A stretch of 35,574 nucleotides of DNA, taken from Cytidiella melzeri. Lineage: Eukaryota > Basidiomycota > Agaricomycetes > Polyporales > Irpicaceae. Position numbers and translations under genes: made by a program. Shown piece by piece: positions 18,451-29,018 of this stretch. The stretch lies in contig JABYQR010000427.1 of NCBI GenBank assembly GCA_022592445.1, forward strand, positions 1-35,574. Reading direction: 5' to 3'. The notes under the pieces are model-generated. The model was not told where the DNA came from and searched no databases. It was given only the letters and a program-made list of their open reading frames with translations. Each line of letters begins with the position of its first letter. The stretch's first letter is position 1.

Positions 18451-21400
18451 ATGGAAACGTTGATCCCTAAAAACAAATGGGTACACGTCAGCAACCTCAT
18501 GAAACAACGGAAGCTTGGTGTTCTTGCATTGCAAGAAACCCACCTCACCAATGCGTACATAGACCAACTCCATCAAGTCTACGGCAGGAGGCTACGCATT
18601 GAGAACTCCGCAAACACCCTACCCCAAAATGCCCATGGAGTCGCGTTAGTATTTAATTGTGACATAGTATCCATGGAAGGCCTCCAGACCTGGAAAATAG
18701 TACCGGGGAGAGCAATCCTAGCAAAAGTCCACTGGCATAAGCACTCAACAGTATACATCTTGGCCGTATACGCACCAAATGACCCCACTACAAACGGAGC
18801 ATTCTGGCACAACGTCCAGAAAGAGATCGACGATCAAGGTCTTCATAAACCGGACATTGTCCTCGGCGACTTTAATCTAGTCGAAGACTCCATTGACCGG
18901 CTACCAAGCCACAAAGATCAGCAATCAGCAGTCGCGGCTCTGAAACAAACTACAGAGGACTTTGAACTCACCGACGGGTGGCGCGCAAAACACCCCCACA
19001 CCCGCGCGTATACCTATGGCATGTCAGCCGCAGGAAGTAAGTCCAGAATCGACCGAATTTATCTAACATCACCTCTACTATCCACAGCCATTGACTGGAC
19101 CATCTCTGACACTGGAGGGGTTGAGACAGACCATCAACTCGTCTCTGTACGACTCTCAAATCCCGCTACACCCTTTGTTGGCCCCGGACGATGGGTCATG
19201 CCTACTGTGTTACTACAAGACAAAGAAATTAGTAATTTCATCCATGTACGTGGACTCAGACTCAAAGACGACATACAACAATGCCAGACAGACCGATCAG
19301 CGGAAAACAACCCGCAAATACTTTATCAAACCTTTAAACAGGAACTCAAAGACAAACTCCGGCAGCGCGCAAGAGTTGCGGTACCCAAGATCGAAGCCAA
19401 AATACGCACCCTACAGACCCAAATGGAAACACTGATGAATGACCAAACCCAGAGTAAACCCGAAACGTTGGACCTGTCGATTGTGATGATTCAACAAAAA
19501 ATTAACGAACTCACCTCTGCACGAGCTGAGAGGGCCCGCATAGCCACTGCAGCGCACTATCGCCTGGAAGGTGAGACCATCAGTAAATACTGGTCAAAAA
19601 TAAATGCCACAAGACAGCCACGAGACATTGTCCTTACCCTCGAACGGACATTCGACGAACCAGACACGCCGACATTAGTCGAGACACGTTCCGATCGCAT
19701 GGCCGAACTAGCTCGCAATTACCATAATGACCTTCAGTACATTGATCATAACCCAAGCAACAGAGACGCACGAAGAGCAGCCATTGACGAGGTCCTCACA
19801 AGTGCTGAACGAGTCCTCCCACAACACGCTCAAGAAGACCTTGCAGACTTTACCAACGCATCCACCGTACAACTTGCACTGCGGATGTCGGAAAACGGAA
19901 AAGCGACCGGGCTGGATGGCCTCCCCTATGAGCTCTGGAAATCCCTAGATCAGTGTTTCCAGAAATGTAGAACATCAGACACACCTACCTTCAACATTGT
20001 TAAAACACTCACCGCTGTCTATAACAATATTGAAACCCACGGGATGGCGACAGGCTCCACCTTTTCTGAGGGCTGGATGTGTCCAATCTTGAAACCAAAC
20101 AAAGCAAACACACGAGACATTGCAAATTATCATCCGATCACACTCCTGAACACAGACTACAAAATCTTCTCCAAAGCCCTCGCAGCCCGCTTTGCAACCC
20201 ACGCACCTACAATCATTCATGAAGACCAGGCAGGCTTCATCAAAGGCCGGAGCATAACAGACCAGATACAACTCACCTCCCTCATGGTCGATTTTGCAGA
20301 AGCGGAAGCGATAAACGGACTCGTAGTAGGCCTCGACCAAGAGAAAGCCTACGACAAAATGAAACACGATTATTTATGGGAAACAATGGATAAACATCAA
20401 ATACCTGACCGTTTCCGCAACACCGTAAAAGCTTTATATAGCTCCGCGTATACCACGGTAATCATCAACGGGAAGATGAGCACACCTTTCCAAGTCACCC
20501 GGGGGGTACGGCAAGGAGACCCACTGTCCGGCCTGCTCTTTGACCTGGCAATAGAGCCATTAGCATGTATGATGCGTGCTTCGAACATAAGCGGAATACA
20601 AATCCCCAAGGCACCTACGCGATCTGTAGTGTCCCTTTTTGCAGATGATACGACGTCCTTCCTCTCTGAAAACGACTGATTTGAAGACCTGGAGCAGATC
20701 CTTGACACATGGTGCATGGCATCCGGGGCCAAATTCAATAAGAACAAGACGATCGCCATCCCCGTCGGCACACTGGAATACCGCCAATCAGTCGTGAATA
20801 ACAGGCGAATGTCACAAAACGCACTTCCCCTACCAGACAATGTCCGCATAATATCAGACGGTCATGCTACACGCATGCTGGGGGCCTGGATAGGCAACAC
20901 ACAAACGCTGAAACGCCATGGACACCTGCAATCAACAAAATTAACACATCTATAAAACGATGGAGCAAGTGCAAACCCACACTAAAAGGCAAACAACTTA
21001 TTGTTCAAATGATAGTGGCAGGAATGACCCAATACTTAACCAAAGTCCAAGGCATGCCCAAAACAACGGAAAATCTCCCACGCAAAACCATTCAGGCCTT
21101 TATTCGGGACAAAAAACGAGCCCCACCTGTCAATGCTGGTACCCTCACAATGCCCTTTGAAGACGGTGGCCTAAAACTCCTTGACCTGGCAGCACGAAAC
21201 GAAGCTGTAGAACTCACATGGCTTGCCACATACCTACGGCGCGACAATAAAAGACCTACCTGGATGTACATTGCGGATCACCTCATAGCGAGGAACACCA
21301 TGGTAGCCGATAGCTGCGTACTACCGGATGAGCAAGACATGGTCTACACTTAAACATGGCATACAAGCGTGCACCCTAAATCAAAGCTACCCGAGTCCCT

Positions 21401-21546
21401 GAAACGAATGGTAAAAGTCGCAGACAAATATAACACAAATTTAGCCGCCATTAAGGTCTCATCTAGATTAAAAAACGACCTACCAATATGGCACCATATA
21501 GGGGCTAAAGAAACTCTCCGTAGACTTATCCACTCCGCCTCCGGCC
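18451..21546 (+). pseudogene. LINE endonuclease and reverse transcriptase, left part
   Basis: First ATG at 18451, though the frame is open from about 18367. The endonuclease keeps LALQETHL, LAVYAPND, IVLGDFNLVED, SRIDRIYL and ETDHQLVSVRL, but its first motif (the N-terminal Asn strand) is not visible, so it is probably 5'-truncated. RT: GFIKGRSITDQI, VGLDQEKAYDKM (motif A), GVRQGDPLSGLLFDLAIEPL (motif B), SLFADDTTSF (motif C, catalytic DD). Breaks: TGA at 20677-20679 just after motif C, a one-base frameshift near 20895-20901, TAA at 21351-21353. The frame then runs to SASG, where gypsy-2 begins. Confidence 0.9.
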
Positions 21547-22305
21547 TGTTATGGATGGCCTGACTAGCCCTTAATTTTCGCAATTTACCTCTTGTTTTTA
21601 TCTGTAAAACTCCGAGCTACAACCCAGTTTCAATTCTCTCTGTATAAAACTCCTTTGCACGTCTATTAAGTGCCCGTATCACGTGGCTTAGACACTCCAC
21701 ACGGTCACATTACTTGCTACTACGTCACACTGGCATGTGACTTAGCTTAAGTAAGACCACATGGCTACAAGCACATGGCTCAGCCCATAGCTAGGGTTTG
21801 ATGTCATAGATACCGTTCACATGGGCTCCTTATTGTTCTTTCCCTATTGTTCTCTTTATGGAAGGATGTTCTCACAGGTGTGGGAATGGAATACAATAGT
21901 TGGTCTCCTTTTAGATAGATTCTCTCACGAGTAGAGTTCTTGGCAAGGTCTAGACAATAGCTATTGTTCTCCTTTAGGTAGTTCTTTTGTTCTTCGTTCC
22001 CATGGCTTCTTGCAAAGCCTGCCCTCAACATGGTCTGTGCGCAGGTCCCTGAAGTCTATATATACTGCTGCATGTACGCTCCTAGCCCCCCATCTCGACC
22101 TCTTGGTCTTTACTGGGCTAGGTAAGCAAACCCCCTCTGTACTACATAGCTGGTAGTACCCAATACTAACTTGGTCTTTACTGGGCTAGATATCTGTTTA
22201 AGGTTTATAGTTGGTGAGAGCATTGTGCTATACGCCTGCCACCACCTCGTCGTCGTCTTCCACTCCGTGTCCCTAGTTGCTACGTTGAGCTCCGTCTCCG
22301 TGACA
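21547..22305 (+). repeat. Gypsy-2 5' LTR
   Basis: 759 bp from TGTTATGGATGGCC to CTCCGTGACA. TATATATA at 22057-22064 is the likely promoter. Soon after it lies ATGTACGCTCCTAG (ATG at 22072), and GGGCTAG|GTAAGC at 22121/22122 is a strong splice donor. TTGGTCTTTACTGGGCTAG occurs again 60 bp downstream as a direct repeat. The U3 part has several ATTGTTCTTT/CAATAG short direct and inverted repeats between 21827 and 21985. Confidence 0.93.
22057..22064 (+). promoter_or_regulatory. TATA box of the gypsy-2 5' LTR
   Basis: TATATATA in CTATATATACTGCTG, 15 bp before the first ATG (22072) of the predicted leader exon and near the middle-to-3' part of the LTR, where a U3/R boundary is expected. The same sequence is kept in the 3' LTR. 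Confidence 0.6.
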
Positions 22306-22375
22306 TTAGGTTGAGATTGTTGTGAAACCCTGGGTTCCCCATTCCCACCGTTTAAAAAAGTTTATTCCTGTTTGA

Positions 22376-23182
22376 CGAGTAGTCTCTAGTCTTTCCATAC
22401 CGTTGAGCTACTACTTACGTTGTCCGTTTCTACCCCCTACGCGCTGTTTAGTGCCTAAAGACACGCGCCCCCGTTTCAACAAGGACCTCACTACCACTGA
22501 GCCTCAGCTCAAGAGGTACCTTCCAACATCTTTCTTCGACGCTCTCGCTGCCAAGCGTAAGAGCGGTCAACCTCATCACTGGTCATACAAAGACCTCGTC
22601 AACGTCGCAAAGTACGTATCAAAGAAGCCGCCTGTCAACGGCATCACCCTCACTGTCCCCTCTTACGAGGAAAATCAACAACTTCGCGCTTCTGCCCGAG
22701 CATACGGAGAACGTGCAGCCGAGGAACGTGCTTGCACTCTAGCTGAGCAGCGAACCCACAAGCCGACTCTCTCTGAACGGCTCGCTAAGCTTCCCCCGCC
22801 CACTCCCGCTCCTGCAGCACCAAAGCCGGTGCTCCTCGACTTTAAAAAGTTGTCACCGGTGGACCTTGTAGGCATCTTCAAGCCCAAGCTCACTGCTGTC
22901 CGCACCCGACTACAGGCTCTTACAGAGCTTCAAGAACTTCTCCATTGCGCAGGCCCCGACCACCGTTGCGCTTTGCTTCACCTCGTCAATAAAGTCAACC
23001 GCTTCCTTAACCGACTTGACCAACTCGCACCAGTCACAGCCGACCGCGAGTGGCAACTCCTAGACTGGGGTTGCAAAGCAATTGGAAAAATCTGGTTTAA
23101 GCAGCTTCGCAAGAACTATAGCAAAGTTCTTTCCCAGCTTAACGTAGTTAATAGAGATAGCTACTTTGACTGGATTAGATAG
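22376..23182 (+). CDS. Gypsy-2 pre-gag leader frame, no internal ATG
   Basis: Open for about 268 codons without a single methionine. Contents: KRYLPTSFFDALAAKRKSG, an Ala/Glu/Arg-rich helix, a Pro-rich linker (LPPPTPAPAAP), then a mostly helical segment (LDFKKLSPVDLVGIFKPKL, HLVNKVNRFLNRLDQL, LLDWGCKAIGKIWFKQL). I do not recognise a family. A leader exon in the LTR (22072-22121, phase 2) would join it in frame if spliced to an acceptor at 22389 (GTCTCTAG) or 22407 (CCGTTGAG), giving it an ATG. It ends at TAG 23180-23182, overlapping by 17 bp a second frame that leads into Gag, so a frameshift or further splice would be needed to fuse them. The position matches the leader ORF of copia-1. Confidence 0.55.
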   Translation, partial: RVVSSLSIPLSYYLRCPFLPPTRCLVPKDTRPRFNKDLTTTEPQLKRYLPTSFFDALAAKRKSGQPHHWSYKDLVNVAKYVSKKPPVNGITLTVPSYEENQQLRASARAYGERAAEERACTLAEQRTHKPTLSERLAKLPPPTPAPAAPKPVLLDFKKLSPVDLVGIFKPKLTAVRTRLQALTELQELLHCAGPDHRCALLHLVNKVNRFLNRLDQLAPVTADREWQLLDWGCKAIGKIWFKQLRKNYSKVLSQLNVVNRDSYFDWIR

Positions 23183-24683
23183 TCCAGAAGTTTTGCCTGC
23201 CACGTCTTCAGAACGTTTGATTTGTGATAATTGTATCCATGTCTTCGATCCTATAACAGTCACAGATGACCACTTTCGAGCCAACGAAAGATCATTCTAC
23301 AAGTGTGAAAACCAACCGTGCCCTAATCGATTAAATCAGTTAGACCCCACTGAAGCCATCGAACACGAGTATTACACTGAGACCTACCAACCGCCTTCCG
23401 AAGAAAACCGTCGTCTTATCACTAAGGAAGACATGGACCAGAACCAGCAGAACGCTGCTCCTGACCCCGCCCCAGCTGTCGCTCCCAACTTGAGCGCCCA
23501 GGACATTCTCAACATGTTCGGCATTCTTACACAGAGAATGGTGGACCTCACCAATCAAGTTGCTGCTCTGGCAGCTGTACAACCCACCGCAACTGCCGCC
23601 GCCACTCACGGCTCCAGGGAACGGAGTATCGTAGAAAAGCCAGTGTCATTCAAGGGAAAGACATCCTCGGAGGCAAGGCTGTTCTGTCACACATTCATAG
23701 TCTGGGCCCAGAACCAGGGCAAAGCGTTCTTCCAACAAGACGCCCAAGGCCAGGTCCGATTGGACAACAACGGCGCGAGGATCTTTGATCCTCATAAACT
23801 CATCACAAGCACCCTGTCCTTCATGCTGGAAGACGCCGCTGATTGGGCTCGTCCTCACATCAAGGAGCTAGCTAGCAGCAAACCAGCGTTCAGAAATAGC
23901 TGGGAAACATTTATCGAGGCCTTCAAGGCCAAATTTGAGCCTATTGACGCAGACATGGAGGCCAAGACCAAGGTTGCCGGCATGAAGCAGGGCAACAAGA
24001 CCTTTGCCGCCCACATCTCGGAGCTCGAGACTTGGGCCCCTCGCACTGGCTGGAGCCAGCAGGACCTTTTCAATCGCCTCAAGTCCAGCTTGAGCACGGA
24101 GTACTTGCAGCGTGTCTCGTACTTCCAGACCCGCGCAACCACATATGATGCGCTCAAGGACCAATGCAAGGCCGTAGACGCGCAGCTTGCTGACCTACGC
24201 AATAGCATGGGGAAGGTCATGGTGGATAGTTCTTCGGAACACGGCAAGTCCCACCAGCAAGCGTTCCGCGATCCCAATGCTATGGAGATTGACGCGTCCC
24301 GCTTCTCCGCCTCCTTTGACTCGCTCTTTGCGGGTCTGGGCAAGCAGGAGATCTTCCAGAAATGGAAGAAGGAGATGAGCAAGCACTGCTCGGTTTGTGG
24401 ATCCGAGAACCAAAAAAAGAGGGACTCGAAGCACCCCAATGACCCGGTCTGCAACCACTGCGGTGGCACCGGTCACTGGGGGGCAGTTTGCCTGAAACAG
24501 CTCCAAGGCGTCCCTAAGGGACAAAAGGTTGCTGCTACCTCGTTGACATCGTCGACTACTACTGCAGCCAAGCAAGACGTGTCCAACGACAAGGATGCTA
24601 AGATCGCTGCGCTCAAGGACATGCTTGACATCCAAAAGAAGCAAATGGATGAAATGGCAGCCAAAATCAATGCGGTTTTTTGA
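23166..24683 (+). CDS. Gypsy-2 Gag with N-terminal Cys cluster
   Basis: 505 codons. The first 88 precede any ATG and contain CDNCIHVFDPI and NERSFYKCENQPCPNRL, the domain shared with copia-1. The first ATG (MDQNQQNAAPDP) is at about 23432, so Gag proper may start there, with the cluster made only as a fusion from upstream. Gag: KPVSFKGKTSSEARLF, FEPIDADMEAKTKVAGMKQG, FAAHISELETWAPRTGWSQQ, AVDAQLADLRNS (retrotransposon gag family), then CSVCGSE and a CCHC knuckle CNHCGGTGHWGAVC, and a C-terminal coiled-coil-like helix. The frame is intact. It ends GCG GTT TTT TGA; the protease frame begins in -1 across this T-run. Confidence 0.85.
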   Translation: MTGLDSPEVLPATSSERLICDNCIHVFDPITVTDDHFRANERSFYKCENQPCPNRLNQLDPTEAIEHEYYTETYQPPSEENRRLITKEDMDQNQQNAAPDPAPAVAPNLSAQDILNMFGILTQRMVDLTNQVAALAAVQPTATAAATHGSRERSIVEKPVSFKGKTSSEARLFCHTFIVWAQNQGKAFFQQDAQGQVRLDNNGARIFDPHKLITSTLSFMLEDAADWARPHIKELASSKPAFRNSWETFIEAFKAKFEPIDADMEAKTKVAGMKQGNKTFAAHISELETWAPRTGWSQQDLFNRLKSSLSTEYLQRVSYFQTRATTYDALKDQCKAVDAQLADLRNSMGKVMVDSSSEHGKSHQQAFRDPNAMEIDASRFSASFDSLFAGLGKQEIFQKWKKEMSKHCSVCGSENQKKRDSKHPNDPVCNHCGGTGHWGAVCLKQLQGVPKGQKVAATSLTSSTTTAAKQDVSNDKDAKIAALKDMLDIQKKQMDEMAAKINAVF

Positions 24684-25341
24684 ACAGGACTCGTGACACA
24701 GCCGCAGCTGCGACTCCCCCCGGTACCCTGTCCTTGTCTCCTTCGTTGTCTACCTCGTCTTCTGCCCTGTGTACTATAGCAACTCCGTGCCCGTCATCTG
24801 TTATCTCTTCATGTACTATCTCGTCGCTAGATTGGTTATCTTTTCATTTCCGTGTACATGTACTAATCAAAGGTCTCAATAGAAGCATCCGTGTTCCTGC
24901 TATGATTGACTCAGGAGCCACGGCTTTGTTCATCAGTCACCAGTTCGTCAAAAAGCATAAGATTATCCAACACCCTCTTGAAAGGATCATCCCGTTACAC
25001 AACATTGACGGAACTAAGAATAAAGCTGGTGGATTAACGCACTTCGTTCGCCTTACACTCACAGTTGGAGATCACATGGAAAAGGCAGAGTTTCTTGTCA
25101 CGGACTTAGGTCCAGAAGACGTCATTCTTGGGCTACCATCGCTCAAGCGCGTAAACCCTACCGTCAATTGGGAAAAAGGAGAAATGACAATTCCGAGCGG
25201 CTCGGAAGAATCTCCTGACAAACCTTTCCAGAAGGTTGACGGTAATTGCAAAGAACGTAGGCAGTGGGTCAAAGCCGGTATTATCCAAGACACCACTGAC
25301 AAAGTCTGGTGTATGGCCGGCTTCACCTACTCTACTAAACG
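24680..25341 (+). CDS. Gypsy-2 retropepsin-type protease region
   Basis: Pol begins in the -1 frame relative to gag at the T6 run (24674-24681). After a Ser/Thr-rich linker comes an aspartic protease: VPAMIDSGATALFISHQFV (catalytic DSG), VGDHMEKAEFLVTDLG, EDVILGLPSLKRVNPTVNW (the ILG motif). The protein continues to YSTKR, where a foldback element begins at 25342. Excision of that element would leave the frame open into the RT. It processes Gag-Pol in the particle. Confidence 0.88.
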
Positions 25342-25735
25342 CAGTTTACCCAATTTGTATGTATATTACGTAATGTAGTTCGACACCGTCGTGGACAAGA
25401 CGCGTGTCGAACGACCTTTCTTCTCTACGCTCTACTTTACGAATCCCTTGTACTATGTACTCGCACCCGTTGTCGCGCATCTGGACAATACAGCGCGGTC
25501 CTGTTAGAAAAAAAGTGTAAGGCGAGTTGGTGGCTCGTCTTCACTGGGGCGCGCGGTCGTTCAGAAAAGGAACAGGACCGCGCTGTATTGTCCAGATGCG
25601 CGACAACGGGTGCGAGTACGTAGTACAAGGGATTCGTAAAGTAGAGCGTAGAGAAGAGAGAGTCGTTCGACACACGTCTCGTCCATGACGGTGTCGAACT
25701 ACGTTACGTAATCTACATACAAATCGGGTAAACTG
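25342..25735. mobile_element. Foldback MITE in gypsy-2 pol (CAGTTTACCC termini)
   Basis: 394 bp made of two inverted arms (25342-25505 and 25571-25735, about 165 bp each, about 5% apart) around a 65-bp spacer. The ends are CAGTTTACCC and GGGTAAACTG. The flanking dinucleotide CG (25340-25341 and 25736-25737) may be a 2-bp target duplication; removing the element with one CG gives STK-REQGYTFED in frame, the continuation expected for the pol protein. It has no coding capacity. I cannot assign a superfamily from the ends. Confidence 0.82.
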
Positions 25736-26877
25736 CGTGAGCAGGGTTACACTTTCGAAGACATCGTTCCATCAGAATACCATAGACACACTAAGTCTTC
25801 TCTGAGGAAGAGTCTAATTGGCTACCCCAGCATCAGCCCTGGGAGCATTCGATTGATCTCAAACCAGACGCTCCTGAGACCATCAAATTGGAAGTTTACC
25901 CTATGCCCCTGAATGAACAAGCAGAGCTTGACAAGTTCATCCTGGAGAACCTATCCAAAGGTTACATCACACCTTCTAAGTCTCCGATGGCTTCTCCAGT
26001 CTTCTTCATCAAAAAGAAGGATAACAAACTCCGACTTATTCAGGACTACAGAAAATTCAACAACATTACTGTAAAGAATCGCTACCCTCTACCGCTTGCC
26101 ACCAATATCATCAATAAGCTCAAGGGTGCAAAGATCTTCACAAAATTCGATGTTCGTTGGGGATATCACAATGTCCGCATCAAAGAAGGAGATGAGTACA
26201 AAGCGGCGTTCGTCACCAACCGAGGACTCTTCGAACCTAAAGTCATGTTCTTCGGTCTTACGAACTCACCCGCTACCTTCCAAGCTCTGATGGACAACAT
26301 CTTTGCTGACCTCGTTGCCGAGGGCAAGGTGGCTGTCTATCTAGATAACATCTTGATTTGGAGCAACAACCTGACGGAGCACCGCAAGGTTGTACATGAA
26401 GTCCTTGAGCAACTCCAACAGCATGATCTCTACCTTCGGCCGGAAAAGTGCGAGTTTGAGAAATCTGAGATAGAGTACCTTGGGTTAATCATTCGTGCCG
26501 GCGAAGTAGCTATGGACCCTGTCAAAGTCCAAGCAGTTTCTACGTGGCCTACACCCAAGAACCTCAAAGAAGTTAGAGGGTTCATTGGGTTTGACAACTT
26601 CTACCAACAATTCATTCAGGACTTCTCAAAGCACGCATGGCCCCTACATGACCTGACTAAAAAGGACGTACCGTTCGTCTGGGGTCCAGCACAACAGACT
26701 GCCTTCACGTTGCTAAAGAAGGCCTTTACCACTAAGCCTATCTTGGCAGTCTGGGACCCTAAACTCCCTACACGTCTAGAAGTCGATGCTTCGGGCTATG
26801 CAACCGGTGGAATCATCTCCCAGAAATCAAAGGAGGATGAACTCTACCACCCTATTGCCTACCGGCCGCGTCTATGA
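25736..26877 (+). pseudogene. Gypsy-2 reverse transcriptase with YLDN active site
   Basis: RT of a chromovirus: LPQHQPWEHSIDLKP, YPMPLNEQAELDKFI, SPMASPVFFIKKKD, LRLIQDYRKFN, YPLPLATNIINKLKGA, FTKFDVRWGYHNVRI (first catalytic Asp), FGLTNSPATFQALMD, then VAVYLDNILIWS. The usual YLDD is YLDN here (AAC at 26347-26349), losing a metal-binding Asp. RNase H begins with LEVDASGYATGGIISQ. Breaks: a one-base deletion near 25796 (before LRKS/EESNW) and another at about 26862-26866 (HPIAYR then frame change), after which RNase H continues in the next frame. It would not be active even if reading were restored. Confidence 0.92.
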
Positions 26878-28805
26878 CTGAAGCCGAACATAACTATGAA
26901 ATCTTTGATCGAGAGATGTTAGCCGTCACCGAGGCTCTCAAAGATTGGCGCCACTACCTTGAGGGGCTCAAGGAACCGTTTGAGATCTGGACAGATCACG
27001 CAAACCTGCAGTACTGGAAGACTGCGCAACACCTCACTCGACGTCAAGCACATTGGTCATTACTTTTGGCTCACTTCGACTTTGTGTTGGTACACAAGCC
27101 CAGTAGTACCATGATACATGCTGATCCTCTCTCTCGTCTTCACTCCCACGCTGTCACGGACGAAGAAGACAACAAGGATCAGGTGGTACTAAAACCGGAA
27201 CACTTCTGGATCCTCGCTACCAGTGCACTCGCCACTGCTTCTCCACTTGAATCAAAGATCCAAGAATGCACGGAGCAAGAAGCAGAAGTTGCACAAGCTC
27301 TCACTACCCTTCGCAAGAAGGGTCCTCGCAAACTTGTCAGCGGTTTACTCGAATTGGAAGAGAGTGACGGGCTCATTTATTACAAGGGAAAACTCTACAT
27401 CCCTAACAACAAAGAGCTCCGTCACGAAATCGTCAAATCTTGCCATGACACACCCACGGCTGGTCATCCGGGCAAACACGGGACCATAGAGCTAGTTTCA
27501 CAACACTATTGGTGGCCAAAGATGAATGCCTTCGTCGAGACTTATGTACTAGGTTGTGATCGCTGCCAACGCTACAAGTCAGCTCCACACCCTAAAGCAG
27601 TACTACAGCCTCAGGAAACTCCGGCCGGACCTTGGGAACACGTCGGAGTAGATCTCATCACTCAGTTGCCACCCTGTAAGGGATTTGATTTGATCGCGGT
27701 CTACGTTGACCATTACTCCGATCAAACGCACATCATCCCTACTACCACTAAGGTTAACGCTGAGGGGATTGCCGATCTACACTACAAAGAAGTATTCTGA
27801 CTTCACGGCATTCCCAAGAAGGTGTTCTCTGATCGAGGACCCCAGTTTGCAGCGCGCTTCATGCGTGCGCTCTATCACCGCCTGGGCATAGAGACTGGTT
27901 TTACAACTGCCTATCATCCACAAGGAAATGGCAAAGTCGAACGCAAAAACCAGGATATCGAACAGTATTTGCGTCTATTCTGTCAGCAACAACAAGACAA
28001 CTGGGTCAATCATCTACCAGCGGCTGAGTTTGCACTCAACTCGCGAGTACATGCGGGTAATTCACAAACACCGTTTGAGGTCATCTACGGATATCGCCCT
28101 GACTTCACCATAGCAGTCGGCAAGCGAAGCAATATTCCATTGCTCGATGAGCGCCTTGACAATATGGCTCGAGTACGCAAAGAAACCGAAGCAGCTCTTC
28201 GTCTACGCAAAGAAAAGATGAAGCAACTCTACAAATCTGAAAAGCAATCTCCACGTGTCTTCCAGGTGGGCGACATGGTCTGGCTGAACGCTAAAAACGT
28301 CCAGATCCACCAGGCTACCCCTAAACTCGATCCTCAACAACTCGGCCCGTACAAGGTCATCGAACGTATCGGCGATCTTGACTACAAGCTCGATCTACCC
28401 AGCTATCTCCGAATCCACCCCGTCTTCCACATCAACCGTCTAAGTCCCTGGCACGACAACGGCAAAGACGTACCTCCACCTCCTGATCCTATCGTCATAG
28501 AAGGAGAAGAACAGTACGTCGTCGAAAAAGTGCTAGACAGCAGGCTACACGGACGTTGGAAGAAATTGCAATTCCTTGTCAAATGGGAAGGGTATTCAGA
28601 CGGACACAATAGCTGGGAACCAGTAGAAAACCTCGAGAATAGTCAAGAAGCGATTGACGACTTCTACAAAGCAAACCCCGGAGCGCCCCGGGTCATCAAA
28701 GCTTCACTCTTCGCGGATCTCCGCTCGCACTTTCGGGAATTCAATACCCAGACCGACCCTGCTTTCCTTTGCACAATCTATCCATCTACATACAATCTTA
28801 GCTAG
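26874..28805 (+). pseudogene. Gypsy-2 RNase H end, integrase and chromodomain
   Basis: RNase H: MTEAEHNYEIFDREMLAV, WTDHANLQYW, ADPLSRL. Integrase: HHCC zinc-binding part (HDTPTAGHPGKHGT, GCDRCQRYK), core with GVDLI, SDRGPQF and NGKVERKNQ (DDE triad), LPAAEFALNSRVH, VGDMVWLNAKN, GPYKVIERIGDLDYKL, HPVFHINRLSPW, then a chromodomain YVVEKVLDSRLHGRWKKLQF with WEGYSDGHNSWEP. One TGA (27798-27800, EVF*LHGIPKKV) interrupts the core; Arg (CGA) is a likely original codon. The chromodomain places the element among chromoviruses, which target histone-marked chromatin. The protein ends at TAG 28803-28805. Confidence 0.92.
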
Positions 28806-29018
28806 GATGAAGGCAAACACATCGGTCTGGATATCTCAAGAACATCACACTGACGGGTAACGTCGAGTCAACGACACCAGAAGGGGAGAAACTTCCTAGC
28901 ATCCTTCTGACTAGACAATCGGGGCAATTCTGCTGAATCCCTGTAGACGGGTAGAAGACCTCTATCACCACAGCACAGTGATGCTTCGCGAGGATGCTCG
29001 ATTTTAGGAGGGGGGTAA
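28806..29018 (+). other. Gypsy-2 3' untranslated region and polypurine tract
   Basis: Noncoding. It ends TTTTAGGAGGGGGGTAA directly before the 3' LTR; the purine run 29006-29015 is the plus-strand primer site. The same TTTAGGAGGGGGG precedes the gypsy-1 LTR, so the two elements belong to related chromovirus lineages. Confidence 0.8.

Noticed and set aside
21827..21985. CRISPR-like short repeats (ATTGTTCT, CAATAG)
   Set aside because: They are irregular low-complexity repeats within a gypsy LTR of a eukaryote, without spacers of constant length.
22306..22345. tRNA primer-binding site for gypsy-2
   Set aside because: The bases after the LTR (TTAGGTTGAGATTG) do not begin with TGG and match no tRNA end that I recognise; self-priming or another primer is possible but unsupported.
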